This document shows positions 1 to 8,819 of a stretch of 43,548 nucleotides of DNA, piece after piece. This stretch comes from Caulobacteraceae bacterium. Its GTDB lineage: Bacteria; Pseudomonadota; Alphaproteobacteria; Caulobacterales; Caulobacteraceae. The position numbers were made by a program, and so were the translations under genes. The first letter of the stretch is position 1. Each line of letters begins with the position of its first letter. The stretch spans positions 1 through 43,548 of the forward strand of contig JAFBAO010000059.1 of the NCBI GenBank assembly GCA_019247715.1. Reading direction: 5' to 3'. The notes below the pieces were generated by a model, which worked only from the letters and a program-made list of their open reading frames with translations, searched no databases and was not told the origin of the DNA.

Positions 1-1912
1 GCCAGGCGGGCAGCATCATCCGCGCCCGCCGGTCGAGCCCCCGCAGGGCGCCCTCGATCCGCGCCCGGTCCGGCGTCGGCAGGGACTCGGCGTCCTGATC
101 GAGCACGTCCTCCAGCCGGCGCGACAGCTCCAGCAGCGGCGCCTCGATGGCCGCCAGCGCCCTCGACGCGGCTGCGGCGGTCTGGCGCACCAGGTCGAGG
201 GCAGGCCTCGCCGAGCACTCCATGCCGACGTCGGAAGGCGCGGCGCGGGCCCTAAGCTGCTCCAGCACCGCGGCCAGGAAGGTCTCCACCGGCCCGATGG
301 GGTTCACCTCGCCGGTGGGCGGGGCGATCCGCCCCGACCAGCCTTCCCCCGGCAGGGCCGCCGCCGCCCGGGCCGCAAGCTGCAGCGCCTCCTGCGCCTC
401 GGCGTGGTCGCCCAGCACCTCGGAAAGCCGTGCTTCCAGCCCCCGGCCACGTCGGCCCCGGCCTTCGGGCCCGCGGATCCAGCGGCGCAGCTCGGCCGCC
501 TCGACCCCCGACAGGGCGGCGGCGAAGGCGCTGTCGGCGGCTTCGAACAGGTGGTGCCCTTCATCGAAGACGATCCGCTTCAGGTGCGTGGTCTCGACAT
601 CGGCGGGCTTCCCGCGGGCGGCCCGGGCGCCGTCGAAAGCCGCCTGGGTGAGGACCAGGGCGTGGTTGGCGATGACGAGGTCGGCGCGGCGCGAAGCGCG
701 TACGGCGCGCTCGATGAAGCACACGCGATAGTGTGGACAGCCGGCGTGAACGCACTCGCCGCGCCGGTCCACGAGATTGCCGGGCGAGGCCTGGGCGCCC
801 GCGCCCACCGCGAACAGGGTAGGCAGCCAGCCGGGAAAGTCGCCGCCGGTCATGTCGCCGTCGCGGCTCGCCCGGGCCCAGCGGGCCGCCAGCGCCAGTC
901 CCACAAGGTCGCCGCCGCCGAGCTGGGAAGCGCCCATCGCCTCCTGCAGGTTCAGCAGGCAGAGGTAGTTCTCGCGGCCCTTGCGGACCACCGCCTTCGT
1001 GGCCCGCCTGGCGGGTTCGGGGAAGACCGCATGGCTCTCGCGCTCGATCTGGCGCTGGAGGGCGCGGGTGTAGGTGGAGACCCAGACGGCCGGCCCGTTG
1101 GCCTCGGCCCAGAGCGAGGCGGGCGCGAGATAGCCCAGGGTCTTGCCGGTCCCGGTGCCGGCCTCGGCCAGCATCATCCGCGGGGCGCCCTCGCGCTCGC
1201 GCGGCTGGAAGACGAAAGCGGATTCGGCGGCGAAGGCGGCCTGGGCCGGCCGCGCCTCGTCGAGCCCGGCGCGCCCCAGCAACAGGGCCAGGCGGGCGGC
1301 GGCGTCCTCCGGCGCGACAGGCCGCGAAGCAGGCTCGCCGGGCGGGGCCTGGTCCTCCCATTCGGGAAGGCGGGACCAGACCTCGAGGCCGGAGCCGCGC
1401 CAGGGGCGCCCCAGCGGATGCGAGCGCAGCGCCCCGATCGCGGCCGGCGCCCAAGCCCAACCGGCGCGCCCCAGCGTCTCGGCCACGGCCAGCGCCTCCT
1501 CTCGGCTCGGCGTCGGCGAGGCCGCCAGTTCGGCCAGCAGCCGCCCGCAAGCGTCGCGAAGCGCGCCGGCCTGCTCGGCGGCGCCCTTCGGCTCAGGAAG
1601 GCCGAGCGCCAGGGCGAGGCCCGCCGCCGAGGGGGCGGAGAAGGCGGCCGGACGGACGAAGGCGAAGAGCTCGAGGGCGTCGAAGATCCGCGCCGACCGG
1701 GGCGGCGGGCTCATCCCGAGCCGCCGGGCGGTCATGCCCGCATGGGCGCAGAGCACCGGGCCGCTCTCGAACAGGTCGCGGGCGTCCGGCGTGCGCAGCG
1801 CGCGCATCCCCGCCCCGTCCGCCACGCCGGCGCGGGGACCCGGGAGCACCGCCAGTGCGGGGGCGAGGTCCAGAATCGGCGCAGACGCGTTCACCGCCCC
1901 GTGGTAGCCCAT
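1..1912 (-). CDS. DinG/Rad3-like ATP-dependent DNA helicase, 3' end missing
   Basis: Superfamily 2 helicase of the XPD/DinG type, which unwinds DNA in a 5'-3' direction using ATP and an iron-sulphur cluster. Only the first ~637 codons are present; the gene runs off the left edge before the last helicase motifs. Reading the minus strand from ATG at 1912 (MGYHGAVNAS) gives Walker A AEAGTGTGKTLGYL, then NYLCLLN followed by ECVHAGC and HYRVCF, supplying four cysteines spaced as in an XPD-type 4Fe-4S domain, then the DEAH-like box DEGHHLFEAADSAF. A ~200-residue N-terminal region with no obvious motif precedes Walker A. It diverges from the Lhr-type helicase across only 41 bp. Family assignment is firm; whether it repairs DNA damage or resolves R-loops is not visible. 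Confidence 0.88.
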   Translation of the reverse strand, partial: MGYHGAVNASAPILDLAPALAVLPGPRAGVADGAGMRALRTPDARDLFESGPVLCAHAGMTARRLGMSPPPRSARIFDALELFAFVRPAAFSAPSAAGLALALGLPEPKGAAEQAGALRDACGRLLAELAASPTPSREEALAVAETLGRAGWAWAPAAIGALRSHPLGRPWRGSGLEVWSRLPEWEDQAPPGEPASRPVAPEDAAARLALLLGRAGLDEARPAQAAFAAESAFVFQPREREGAPRMMLAEAGTGTGKTLGYLAPASLWAEANGPAVWVSTYTRALQRQIERESHAVFPEPARRATKAVVRKGRENYLCLLNLQEAMGASQLGGGDLVGLALAARWARASRDGDMTGGDFPGWLPTLFAVGAGAQASPGNLVDRRGECVHAGCPHYRVCFIERAVRASRRADLVIANHALVLTQAAFDGARAARGKPADVETTHLKRIVFDEGHHLFEAADSAFAAALSGVEAAELRRWIRGPEGRGRRGRGLEARLSEVLGDHAEAQEALQLAARAAAALPGEGWSGRIAPPTGEVNPIGPVETFLAAVLEQLRARAAPSDVGMECSARPALDLVRQTAAAASRALAAIEAPLLELSRRLEDVLDQDAESLPTPDRARIEGALRGLDRRARMMLPAW

Positions 1913-1953
1913 GCGGGGATGAAACGGAACGGGAACATGTTATACCGCGGCCA

Positions 1954-4410
1954 ATGGACGACGGGCGCGCCCTTTCCGGCCTGCCGCCGCGGTTCGCGGC
2001 CTGGTTCGAGACCCGGGGCTGGGCGCCCAGGGTCCACCAGCTGGCGATGGTGGAGAAGGCCCGGACCGGACGCCACGCCCTGCTCATCGCGCCCACCGGC
2101 GGCGGCAAGACCCTCGCTGGCTTCCTGCCCAGCCTGATCGCGCTCTCCGAGCGGGCGCTGGCGAAGGAGCCGCGCGGCGTCCACACCCTCTACCTCTCGC
2201 CGCTGAAGGCGCTGGCGGTGGACATCGAGCGGAACCTGACGGCGCCGATCGCCGAGATGGACCTGCCGATCCGGGCCGAGTCCCGAACCGGCGATACGGG
2301 CTTGGCCCGGCGCCAGCGCCAGCGGGTGAAGCCGCCGGACATGCTGCTGACCACCCCCGAGCAGCTCGCCCTCTTCTGCGCCTGGGAGGGCGCGCGGCGC
2401 TACTTCGAGGACCTCGCCTGCGTGATCGTCGACGAGGTCCACGCCGTCTGGCCCTCCAAGCGCGGCGACCTCCTGGCGCTCGGCCTCGCCCGCCTCCAGC
2501 AGTTCGCGCCGCGGATGCGAAGGGTGGGGCTCTCGGCCACCGTCGACGATCCGGACGTGATCCGCCGCTGGCTGACCCCCGGGCGCATGGACGACGTCGA
2601 CCTTGTCCGCGGCGCGCCAGGGGCGGCGCCGGTGGTGGACGTGCTGCTCTCCGAGGGCCAGGTGCCGTGGGCCGGCCACACCGCCCAGCACGCCATGCCC
2701 GAGGTCTACGAGGCCATCAAGCGCGCCCGCACCGCCCTCGTCTTCGTCAACACCCGCTTCCAGGCCGAATTCGCCTTCCAGGAGCTCTGGCGGCTCAACG
2801 AGGACAATCTCCCCATCGCACTGCACCACGGCTCGCTGGCGGCCGAGCAGCGGCGCAAGGTGGAAGCGGCCATGGCGCGGGGCGCGCTGCGGGCGGTGGT
2901 CTGCACCTCGACCCTCGACCTCGGCGTCGACTGGGGCGATGTGGACCTCGTCATCCAGCTCGCCTCGCCCAAAGGCGCCTCGCGGATGGTGCAGCGGATC
3001 GGGCGCGCCAACCACCGGCTGGACGAGCCCTCGCACGCCCTCTTCGTGCCGGCCAACCGGTTCGAGATGCTGGAATGCCAGGCGGCCCGCGAGGCGATCG
3101 CCGAGAACGCCCTGGACGCCGAGACCGAGCGCGCCGGCGCCCTCGACGTCCTCGCCCAGCACGTCATGGGCCTTTCCTGCTCCGAGCCGTTCGACCTCCT
3201 GGCCCTCTACGAGGAGGCGCGCTCGGCCGGCCCCTACCGCGGGCTTTCCTGGGAGGACTTCGAGCAGGTGATCGATTTCGTCTCCACCGGCGGCTACGCG
3301 CTCAAGACCTACGACCGCTTCCGGCGGATCGTGAAGGGGCTCGACGGCCTCTGGCGGGCCCGCAACGCCGAAACCGTGCTGCGCCACCGCATGAACGTGG
3401 GGGCCATCGTTTCCCCGGCTATGCTCAGCGTACGGATCGCCTCGCGCCGAGGCGGGGCGCCCGGACGCAAGATTGGCGAGGTGGAGGAAGGCTACCTCGA
3501 GGTGCTCGAGCCGGGCGACACCTTCGTCTTCGCCGGCCAGGTCTGGCGGCTGGTCGGGGTCACCGGGGTGGACGTGCTGGTGGCGCCCGCGCCCGCCGCA
3601 GACGCCAAGATGCCCTCGTGGGGCGGTTCCAAGTTCGCCCTTTCGACCTTCCTCGCCAGGAAAGTCCGCCATCTGATGAGCGATGGCGCGCACTGGGACG
3701 TGCTGCCTGCGGATACGCGCGAGTGGCTGGAGGTGCAGCGCGACCGCTCGGCGATCCCGGCCGAGGACGAGATGCTGCTGGAGACCTTCCCGCGCGGGAA
3801 CCGGCATTTCATGGTCGCCTACCCGTTCGAGGGGCGCCTGGCGCACACCACCCTTGCCATGCTGCTGACCCGCCGGCTGGAGCGGGCCGGCGCGGGCCCG
3901 CTGGGGTTCGTGTGCAACGATTATGCGCTCGCGGTCTGGTCGCTGAGCCCCATGGACGGCCTTGATCTCGGCGACCTCTTCGCCGAGGACATGCTGGGCG
4001 ACGATCTCGAATCGTGGCTAGCCGAAAGCGCGATGATGAAGGCGGCGTTCAAGAACTGCGCCCTGATCTCGGGCCTTATCGAGCGCCGCTTCCGCGGCGA
4101 CCAGAAGTCGGGCCGGCAGATCAGCTTCTCCACCGACCTCGTCTATGACGTACTGCGCCGCCATCAGCCCGATCACCTGCTGCTCCGCTGCGCCAGGGCC
4201 GATGCGGCCCAGGGACTGGTGGACCTGGCGCGCCTGGGCGAGCTGCTGGCGCGGATCAAGGGTCGCATCCGGCACGCCAAGCTCGACCACCTCTCGCCCT
4301 TCGCCGTGCCGATGATCCTGGAGATCGGCAAGCAGCGCTCGCCAGGCGCGGCCGGCGAGATGATCCTCGCCGAGGCGGCCGAGGCCCTGATCGCCGAGGC
4401 GGTCGGGTGA
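1954..4410 (+). CDS. Ligase-associated DEXH-box helicase (Lhr-core type)
   Basis: 818-residue superfamily 2 helicase of the Lhr-core class found in bacterial DNA-repair clusters with an ATP-dependent ligase, an exonuclease and a metallophosphoesterase. Start ATG 1954 gives MDDGRALSGLPPRFAAWF. Walker A is APTGGGKTLAGF near residue 45, the DEVH box is VIVDEVHAVWPSKRGD near residue 160, motif III is LSATVDDP, and motif VI is QRIGRANHRLDEP near residue 350. The ~450 residues after the RecA domains match the length of the winged-helix and Lhr-specific C-terminal domains. It overlaps the next gene by four bases, indicating translational coupling with PdeM. Lhr-core proteins are 3'-5' translocases that prefer RNA:DNA duplexes; that activity is inferred from the family. 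Confidence 0.93.
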   Translation: MDDGRALSGLPPRFAAWFETRGWAPRVHQLAMVEKARTGRHALLIAPTGGGKTLAGFLPSLIALSERALAKEPRGVHTLYLSPLKALAVDIERNLTAPIAEMDLPIRAESRTGDTGLARRQRQRVKPPDMLLTTPEQLALFCAWEGARRYFEDLACVIVDEVHAVWPSKRGDLLALGLARLQQFAPRMRRVGLSATVDDPDVIRRWLTPGRMDDVDLVRGAPGAAPVVDVLLSEGQVPWAGHTAQHAMPEVYEAIKRARTALVFVNTRFQAEFAFQELWRLNEDNLPIALHHGSLAAEQRRKVEAAMARGALRAVVCTSTLDLGVDWGDVDLVIQLASPKGASRMVQRIGRANHRLDEPSHALFVPANRFEMLECQAAREAIAENALDAETERAGALDVLAQHVMGLSCSEPFDLLALYEEARSAGPYRGLSWEDFEQVIDFVSTGGYALKTYDRFRRIVKGLDGLWRARNAETVLRHRMNVGAIVSPAMLSVRIASRRGGAPGRKIGEVEEGYLEVLEPGDTFVFAGQVWRLVGVTGVDVLVAPAPAADAKMPSWGGSKFALSTFLARKVRHLMSDGAHWDVLPADTREWLEVQRDRSAIPAEDEMLLETFPRGNRHFMVAYPFEGRLAHTTLAMLLTRRLERAGAGPLGFVCNDYALAVWSLSPMDGLDLGDLFAEDMLGDDLESWLAESAMMKAAFKNCALISGLIERRFRGDQKSGRQISFSTDLVYDVLRRHQPDHLLLRCARADAAQGLVDLARLGELLARIKGRIRHAKLDHLSPFAVPMILEIGKQRSPGAAGEMILAEAAEALIAEAVG

Positions 4411-5132
4411 ACGCAGGCGACGCCTTCCGCTACCGCTTCGCCGCCGGACCCTGCGGCGCCGTGGCCATGGAGATCGGCGGGGCCGAGGTGATGCTGAGGC
4501 CCTCGGGCGCGCTTTGGCTGGCCGGCGAGCGGCTGCTCGTGGCCGCCGACCTGCACCTGGAGAAGGGATCCGCCTTCGCCGCCCGCGGCCAGATGCTGCC
4601 CCCCTACGACACCCGCGAGACCCTGGCCCGACTGGCCGCCGAGGCCGGCGCGCTGCGGCCGAGAACCATCCTTCTCCTGGGCGACAGCTTCCATGACGGC
4701 GGGGGCGAGGGGCGTCTGGCGCCCGACGATTTCGGCGCGCTCGGGGCGCTGGCGCGCCAGGCGGAGCTGCTGTGGATCACCGGCAACCACGACCTCGCCG
4801 GCGTCGTCCGGGCGCCCGGTCTGGTTGCCGCTTCCTGGAAGGTGAGCGGCCTCAACCTCGTCCATGAACCGGCTCTCGCCGCCGAGCCCGGCGAGGTGGC
4901 CGGCCATCTGCACCCCTGCGCCCGCATCCGGGGCAAGGCGGCGAGCGTGCGGCGACGTTGCTTCATCACCGACGGCGAACGGCTGATCCTGCCGGCGTTC
5001 GGCGCCTTCGCCGGCGGCCTCAACGTGCGCGCCCCGCCCTTCCGTCCGCTGTTCAGACGTCGGCCGATGGTGGTGGCGCTGGGCGCCAGCCGCGCTCACG
5101 CGGTGGCCTGGGACCGCCTGGGCGCCGACTAG
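4407..5132 (+). CDS. pdeM: Ligase-associated metallophosphoesterase PdeM
   Basis: Calcineurin-like binuclear metal phosphoesterase (MPE/PdeM), usually encoded with Lhr-core, ligase and exonuclease in a DNA-repair operon. Metal-binding motifs appear in order: DLHLEKGSAFAARG (D-x-H), LLGDSFHDGG (GD), ITGNHD (GNHD), LVHEP and GHLHPCARI (GHxH). The 241-residue form starts at GTG 4407, whose GTGA overlaps the stop of the helicase gene and so predicts translational coupling. An internal ATG at 4467 (MEIGGAEVML) would give a product closer to the usual N terminus and cannot be excluded. The stop codon overlaps that of the convergent DUF3052 gene. Family assignment is strong; the natural substrate is unknown. 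Confidence 0.9.
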   Translation: MNAGDAFRYRFAAGPCGAVAMEIGGAEVMLRPSGALWLAGERLLVAADLHLEKGSAFAARGQMLPPYDTRETLARLAAEAGALRPRTILLLGDSFHDGGGEGRLAPDDFGALGALARQAELLWITGNHDLAGVVRAPGLVAASWKVSGLNLVHEPALAAEPGEVAGHLHPCARIRGKAASVRRRCFITDGERLILPAFGAFAGGLNVRAPPFRPLFRRRPMVVALGASRAHAVAWDRLGAD

Positions 5133-5551
5133 GCGCGACGCCTGACGAACTTCAGTCCCGACCAGTCCGCGTCGACGGCGGCGACCTTCACGTCGACCCA
5201 GCCGGTCGGCAGGATGAGCGCGCGCACCGCGTTGTCGGTCAGGTCCCGGTGGAGCGGAGAAGCCTTTTTCGGCCAGGAGATCCAGACCGAGCCCCCAGGC
5301 CCAGGCAAGGCGACGAGCTTGGCGGCGCGCTCGGCGAGGGTGGCGCGCTGGCCGATGAAGACGTGCACGATCTCCGCCCCGGCGCAGGCGTGCGCCCACG
5401 CGCACAGATCGAGCGAGGCGGCGTCCGGAAGCGGGCCGACCAGATCGGCGTAGCCTTGGGGCGCATCGATCGCCAGTAGTCGCTGGCCGGGCTTGAGGCC
5501 AAGCTTCGTCACAAGGCTCTTGCCGGAATAGCCTGGCCTTGGCGCCCGCAT
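5129..5551 (-). CDS. DUF3052 family protein
   Basis: 140-residue soluble protein starting MRAPRPGYSGKSLVTKLG. It has the DUF3052 pattern: an N-terminal GYSGKSLVTKLGLKPG segment, a hydrophobic core AIDAPQGYADLVGPLP, and a central GSVWISWPKKASP followed by DLTDNAVRALILPTGWVD. The SWPK-type segment and the absence of a nucleotide or metal motif are typical; the biochemical role of the family is unknown. The gene begins 16 bases after the podJ stop on the same strand, so it is probably co-transcribed with podJ, although no strong ribosome site is visible. Its TAG stop interlocks with the TAG of pdeM on the other strand. Confidence 0.8.
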   Translation of the reverse strand: MRAPRPGYSGKSLVTKLGLKPGQRLLAIDAPQGYADLVGPLPDAASLDLCAWAHACAGAEIVHVFIGQRATLAERAAKLVALPGPGGSVWISWPKKASPLHRDLTDNAVRALILPTGWVDVKVAAVDADWSGLKFVRRRA

Positions 5552-5567
5552 GCGGCCAGGCGGGGGC

Positions 5568-8500
5568 CTAGCGCGTATAGACCGAGAGCTTGGCGATCGT
5601 GCCGGCGTCGGGAGCGCCGCTCACCGGCAGGCTCTGGTCGCGCTGATAGGCGGCGATGGCCAGGCGCAACGCCGGCGAGGCGAGGCCGTCGGTGGGGCCC
5701 TGATAATAGCCGAGCTGGTTCAGGGCCTTCTGGGCGGTGACGAGGTCGGGCGAGGCGGGCGCGGCGGCGGGTGTGGCCGCCGGCGCCGGGGCGAATGCCG
5801 CAGCCGCGCGCTCGGCGATCACCCGCGCTTCGGCGGTAAGACCGGCGCGGATCCTGAGCGCATTGGCGCGCGATTCGGCGTCGCCGGAGCGGGCGGCGAT
5901 CAGGTACCACTTGTAGGCCTCGGCCGAGTTCTGGCTGACCCCCTGCCCGTGCTCGTAAAGTCCGGCCAGGTTGAACTGGCTGTCGAGCAGGCCCAGATCG
6001 GCGGCCCTGCGGAACCATTCGGCCGCGGCCGCCGCACTGCGCGCACCGCCGACCCCCTCGAAATAGTCGAGCGCCAGATTGTGCATGGCGGCCCGATCGC
6101 CGCCTTCGGCGGCGCGCTGGGTCCAGACGCGCGCCTGGACGGGATCCTTGGGCAGGCCGTCCTTGCCGTCGTCATAGAGCTTGCTGAGGAAGAACGCGGC
6201 CGGCGCGTACCCCTGCTCGGCGAGCTTGCGCACCCCGTCGACTCCGCCGGGCGCCCCGGCGGAAGCCTTGGCCGCCGCCACCGCGAAGGCGCCCGCGAGA
6301 TCCGGCTGCGAAGGGGCCGCCACGGGATCTGGCTTCGGGGCCAGGGCGACCGCGGCGAGCGGCGTCGCCGGCGCTGCGGCAGGCGCCGCCGGGGTCCTGC
6401 CCAGAGCGAGCGCATCGGCCACGCGCTTTGGAAGCTTGCCTTGCGGCTGGCCCTCGAGCACCACGAAGCCCCCCGCCGCCAGGCTCACGGCGGCCATCAC
6501 CCCTGCCACCATGAGGGCGTTCGAGGGGCTCGCCGGCCGCTTGCGGCTGCGGCCGAAGGAGAGGTCGTCGAGCACGTTCTCGTTGATGGGCCGCGCCGCC
6601 ATGCGACTCAGGACGGCGCGCTGGCGGGCGCTGGAGGCCTGGGCCGCGGCCCTGGCGCGGTCGATCACGTCACGCGTGGTGACCGGCTCGGAGGGAACCT
6701 GGCTCGCGGCGGTTTCCGGCTCGGCGGCGAACAGCGCGTCGTGCGCATCGGTCCCTGGCTCGTCCTCCAGGAAGGAGGCCTCCGCCTCGGCGCCCGTCGG
6801 GGGCGCCGCTTCGAGAGCGGCGAGCGGGTCCTCGTCGAAATCGACCGTCAGCTCGTGGCGCTCATCATGGGATTCGTGAGCGGCGTCCGCTTCCGGCTCT
6901 GCGGCAGACTCGAGGGCGGTCGGCGGCTCGTCCATGTCGAACCCGACATTCGGCTCCAGCTCGACCGACTCGAACTCGAGGTCCGCAAAAGCCGCCTCGG
7001 CCGGCGTCGGGGCTTTAGCAGACCCGGCAAGCTCCTCTGGCGCCGGTTCGGCCTGCGCGGCCGGCGCGGTCGCCTCGGCCGGGGCGAGCGGCTCCAGCCG
7101 CGCCACCGCGTCGAAATCCTCGGCCTCGAATGACGGGGGCTCCGCCGGCGCCGGCCGCAGGAACCGCGCGTAGACCGACATGGGCGCAGGGCGGACATAG
7201 GGCCGCTCCGCAGGCGTCTCGTAGGCGGGGAAGGGGGCCGGCGAAAAGAGAGCATCCTCCATCGCCTCTTGGGCGGGCTCCGGCGCCGGCGCCGGCGCCG
7301 GCGGCGGCGCGCGGGCCTGTACTTCGGCGAGCCGCGCATCGATCTTCTGGCGCGCCTCCTCGAGGAGCCGCGCGGTGCGCTCCTCGCTGGAGCGGATGCG
7401 CTCGGCGAGGTCGCTGGTGGCGCGCTCGTGACGCTGGCCGATCCGCTCGGTGACCCGCGCCACCTGCTCGCCCACGTCGTCGATGGCCTGGGCCGAGCGA
7501 CGCTCGGCGCTGGCGATCCGATCGGCGAGCCGTTCGGTGATCCTGGCGATCTCTCCGCCCAGCTTCTCCAGCGCCTGCGCCTGCACCAGGTCGGCGTGGG
7601 CCAGGCGCCCCTCGACCGCGGAGGCGATCCGCGCCACATCGGCGCCCATCCGGTCGGCCGTCTCGGCGCTGCGGGTCTCGACACCCTGGACGCGCCGGTT
7701 GAGCGACTGGGCGACCTCCAGCACCTCGCGGCCCATCCGCTCGAGCGCGCTCGCCGAGCGCTGCTCGGCGGTGCGGACGTGCTCGTTCATCTCCGCCAGG
7801 GCCTGTTCGACCCGGTCGAAGCGCGCCTCGGCGGTGGCGGCGAGCCGATTGGTCAGCTCCTCGCGAGTCGCCTCGACCCGGCTGGCGAGGTCCTGGGCGA
7901 GCCTTTCGATCCCTTCGCTCGCCCCCGATTCCAGCACCCCCAGGCGCTCGTCGAGCGCCGAGCAACTGCCGCGAAGGTCGTGGATCGCATGGGCGGTGAG
8001 CTGCTCGGTCTGGTCGATGCGCTCGACGGCCGCCCCGATCTCGGTCATCGCCTCGCGGGCGCGGCGCTCGCTTTCGTAAAGCCGTCCCGCCACCTTGCCC
8101 AGCGCCCCCTCCAGGGACCGCAGGGCCTCGATGGACCGCGGATTCTGGGCCTCCTGCTCGATCCTGCGGACGCGTTCGGCGAGCTTGCCCTGCTCGCCCT
8201 GGACGTCCTGCACCGTCCCTTCGAAACGGGCGGCCGCCTGCATCTGCTCGCGCTCGGCCGCGTCGATCCGGGAAATCACCTCGCGGACCGAGCGCTCTAC
8301 GCCAGCGATCGCCAGGGCCTGGCGGCTTTCAGCCGACTCGATGCGATCGGAGAGCCGCTCCAGGGCCCGCGCAGCCCGGTCCAGCTCGTCGGCCGGATGG
8401 CTGGCGGCCTCGTAGCGGCCCCGGTCCGCCGACGGCGACGCCCCATAGGCCGCGCCCTGGGAGGGAACGCCCTGGGAGGGAACGCCCTGGGAGAAATAGT

Positions 8501-8651
8501 CCTGAGAGGTGGCGTCCTCAGGCCCCTGCTCGGCCATCAGCCGCGTCAGCCACTCGTTCAGCGACAGGCCCGATCTTCGGGCGAGATCCTCGGCCGCCTC
8601 GCGGTTCGCCGGATCGATCCATCTTGCGCTTCGGGGTGCCCCCGCCGTCAT
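5568..8651 (-). CDS. podJ: Polarity/localization factor PodJ
   Basis: 1027-residue cell-pole organiser. In Caulobacter, PodJ marks the new pole, recruits PleC and is needed for pili and holdfast. The start is ATG 8651 (MTAGAPRSARWIDPANREAA), preceded by AGGAGAG at 8-base spacing; an upstream in-frame ATG lacks such a site. Layout: an N-terminal helical segment with SGLSLNEWLTRLM, a coiled coil of about 400 residues with repeating R(V/I)E and ERI heptads (roughly 60-450), a Pro/Ala/Glu-rich acidic linker (~450-700), one membrane helix around 708-735 (ALMVAGVMAAVSLAAGGFVV), periplasmic Sel1-like repeats (~815-925; AAFFLSKLYDDG, WFRRAADLGLLDSQFNLAGL), and a C-terminal peptidoglycan-binding domain (~970-1027, ALNQLGYYQGPTDG). 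This order matches C. crescentus PodJ (974 residues). Confidence 0.93.
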   Translation of the reverse strand: MTAGAPRSARWIDPANREAAEDLARRSGLSLNEWLTRLMAEQGPEDATSQDYFSQGVPSQGVPSQGAAYGASPSADRGRYEAASHPADELDRAARALERLSDRIESAESRQALAIAGVERSVREVISRIDAAEREQMQAAARFEGTVQDVQGEQGKLAERVRRIEQEAQNPRSIEALRSLEGALGKVAGRLYESERRAREAMTEIGAAVERIDQTEQLTAHAIHDLRGSCSALDERLGVLESGASEGIERLAQDLASRVEATREELTNRLAATAEARFDRVEQALAEMNEHVRTAEQRSASALERMGREVLEVAQSLNRRVQGVETRSAETADRMGADVARIASAVEGRLAHADLVQAQALEKLGGEIARITERLADRIASAERRSAQAIDDVGEQVARVTERIGQRHERATSDLAERIRSSEERTARLLEEARQKIDARLAEVQARAPPPAPAPAPEPAQEAMEDALFSPAPFPAYETPAERPYVRPAPMSVYARFLRPAPAEPPSFEAEDFDAVARLEPLAPAEATAPAAQAEPAPEELAGSAKAPTPAEAAFADLEFESVELEPNVGFDMDEPPTALESAAEPEADAAHESHDERHELTVDFDEDPLAALEAAPPTGAEAEASFLEDEPGTDAHDALFAAEPETAASQVPSEPVTTRDVIDRARAAAQASSARQRAVLSRMAARPINENVLDDLSFGRSRKRPASPSNALMVAGVMAAVSLAAGGFVVLEGQPQGKLPKRVADALALGRTPAAPAAAPATPLAAVALAPKPDPVAAPSQPDLAGAFAVAAAKASAGAPGGVDGVRKLAEQGYAPAAFFLSKLYDDGKDGLPKDPVQARVWTQRAAEGGDRAAMHNLALDYFEGVGGARSAAAAAEWFRRAADLGLLDSQFNLAGLYEHGQGVSQNSAEAYKWYLIAARSGDAESRANALRIRAGLTAEARVIAERAAAAFAPAPAATPAAAPASPDLVTAQKALNQLGYYQGPTDGLASPALRLAIAAYQRDQSLPVSGAPDAGTIAKLSVYTR
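8461..8490. repeat. Tandem 15-bp repeat inside podJ
   Basis: Two exact consecutive copies of GAGGGAACGCCCTGG, flanked by a partial copy on the left (8453-8460) and a degenerate one on the right. On the coding strand they encode repeated SQGVP units around residues 54-63 of PodJ. The unit is a multiple of three, so copy-number changes keep the frame. Confidence 0.9.
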
Positions 8652-8653
8652 CC

Positions 8654-8819
8654 GAATCGCTCTCCTAGCAGTTGGAGAACGGTAGCCACCGATTCCTAGT
8701 GTGTAAACGCGGACAAGACACAAAATATTGCGTCAGCACACCGAACCCTGGACGATCGGCGACCCCATTCGACCACCTGCAAGTCCTCGACGTCGCCGGT
8801 TAAGCGAAGGTTAAGAATC
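8654..8819. promoter_or_regulatory. Three GANTC (CcrM-type) sites in the podJ upstream region
   Basis: GAATC at 8654-8658, GATTC at 8691-8695 and GAATC at 8815-8819 (adjacent to the CtrA box). GANTC is the target of the CcrM methylase, and GcrA acts at methylated GANTC promoters in Caulobacter. The intergenic span 8652-8878 is also AT-richer than its surroundings. Methylation and GcrA control are inferred. Confidence 0.55.
8800..8814. promoter_or_regulatory. Candidate CtrA binding site upstream of podJ
   Basis: TTAA-GCGAAGG-TTAA is an exact TTAA-N7-TTAA match to the CtrA consensus of Caulobacterales. It lies ~150 bp upstream of the podJ start, between podJ and the 3' end of the MprF-like gene. 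A second TTAATTAAC lies at 8834-8842. In C. crescentus podJ expression is cell-cycle controlled with CtrA repression; the same control here is inferred. Confidence 0.7.

Noticed and set aside
1913..1953. Possible LexA box (GTTC-N7-GTTC) between the divergent helicases
   Set aside because: GAAC occurs at 1927 and 1933, but no pair has the 7-base spacing; only a degenerate AAAC-N7-GAAC is present.
404..2137. 577-codon open frame on the plus strand over the DinG helicase gene
   Set aside because: Low-complexity Gly/Arg/Ala text typical of antisense frames in GC-rich DNA; the minus strand here encodes Walker A, Fe-S cysteines and DEGH in order.
1891..3846. 651-codon open frame antisense to the Lhr-type helicase
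   Set aside because: Shadow of a gene with all helicase motifs on the plus strand; no motif in the antisense translation.
7274..7308. GCCGGC repeats in podJ
   Set aside because: Encode the Pro/Ala linker of PodJ; codon-level repetition, not a separate element.
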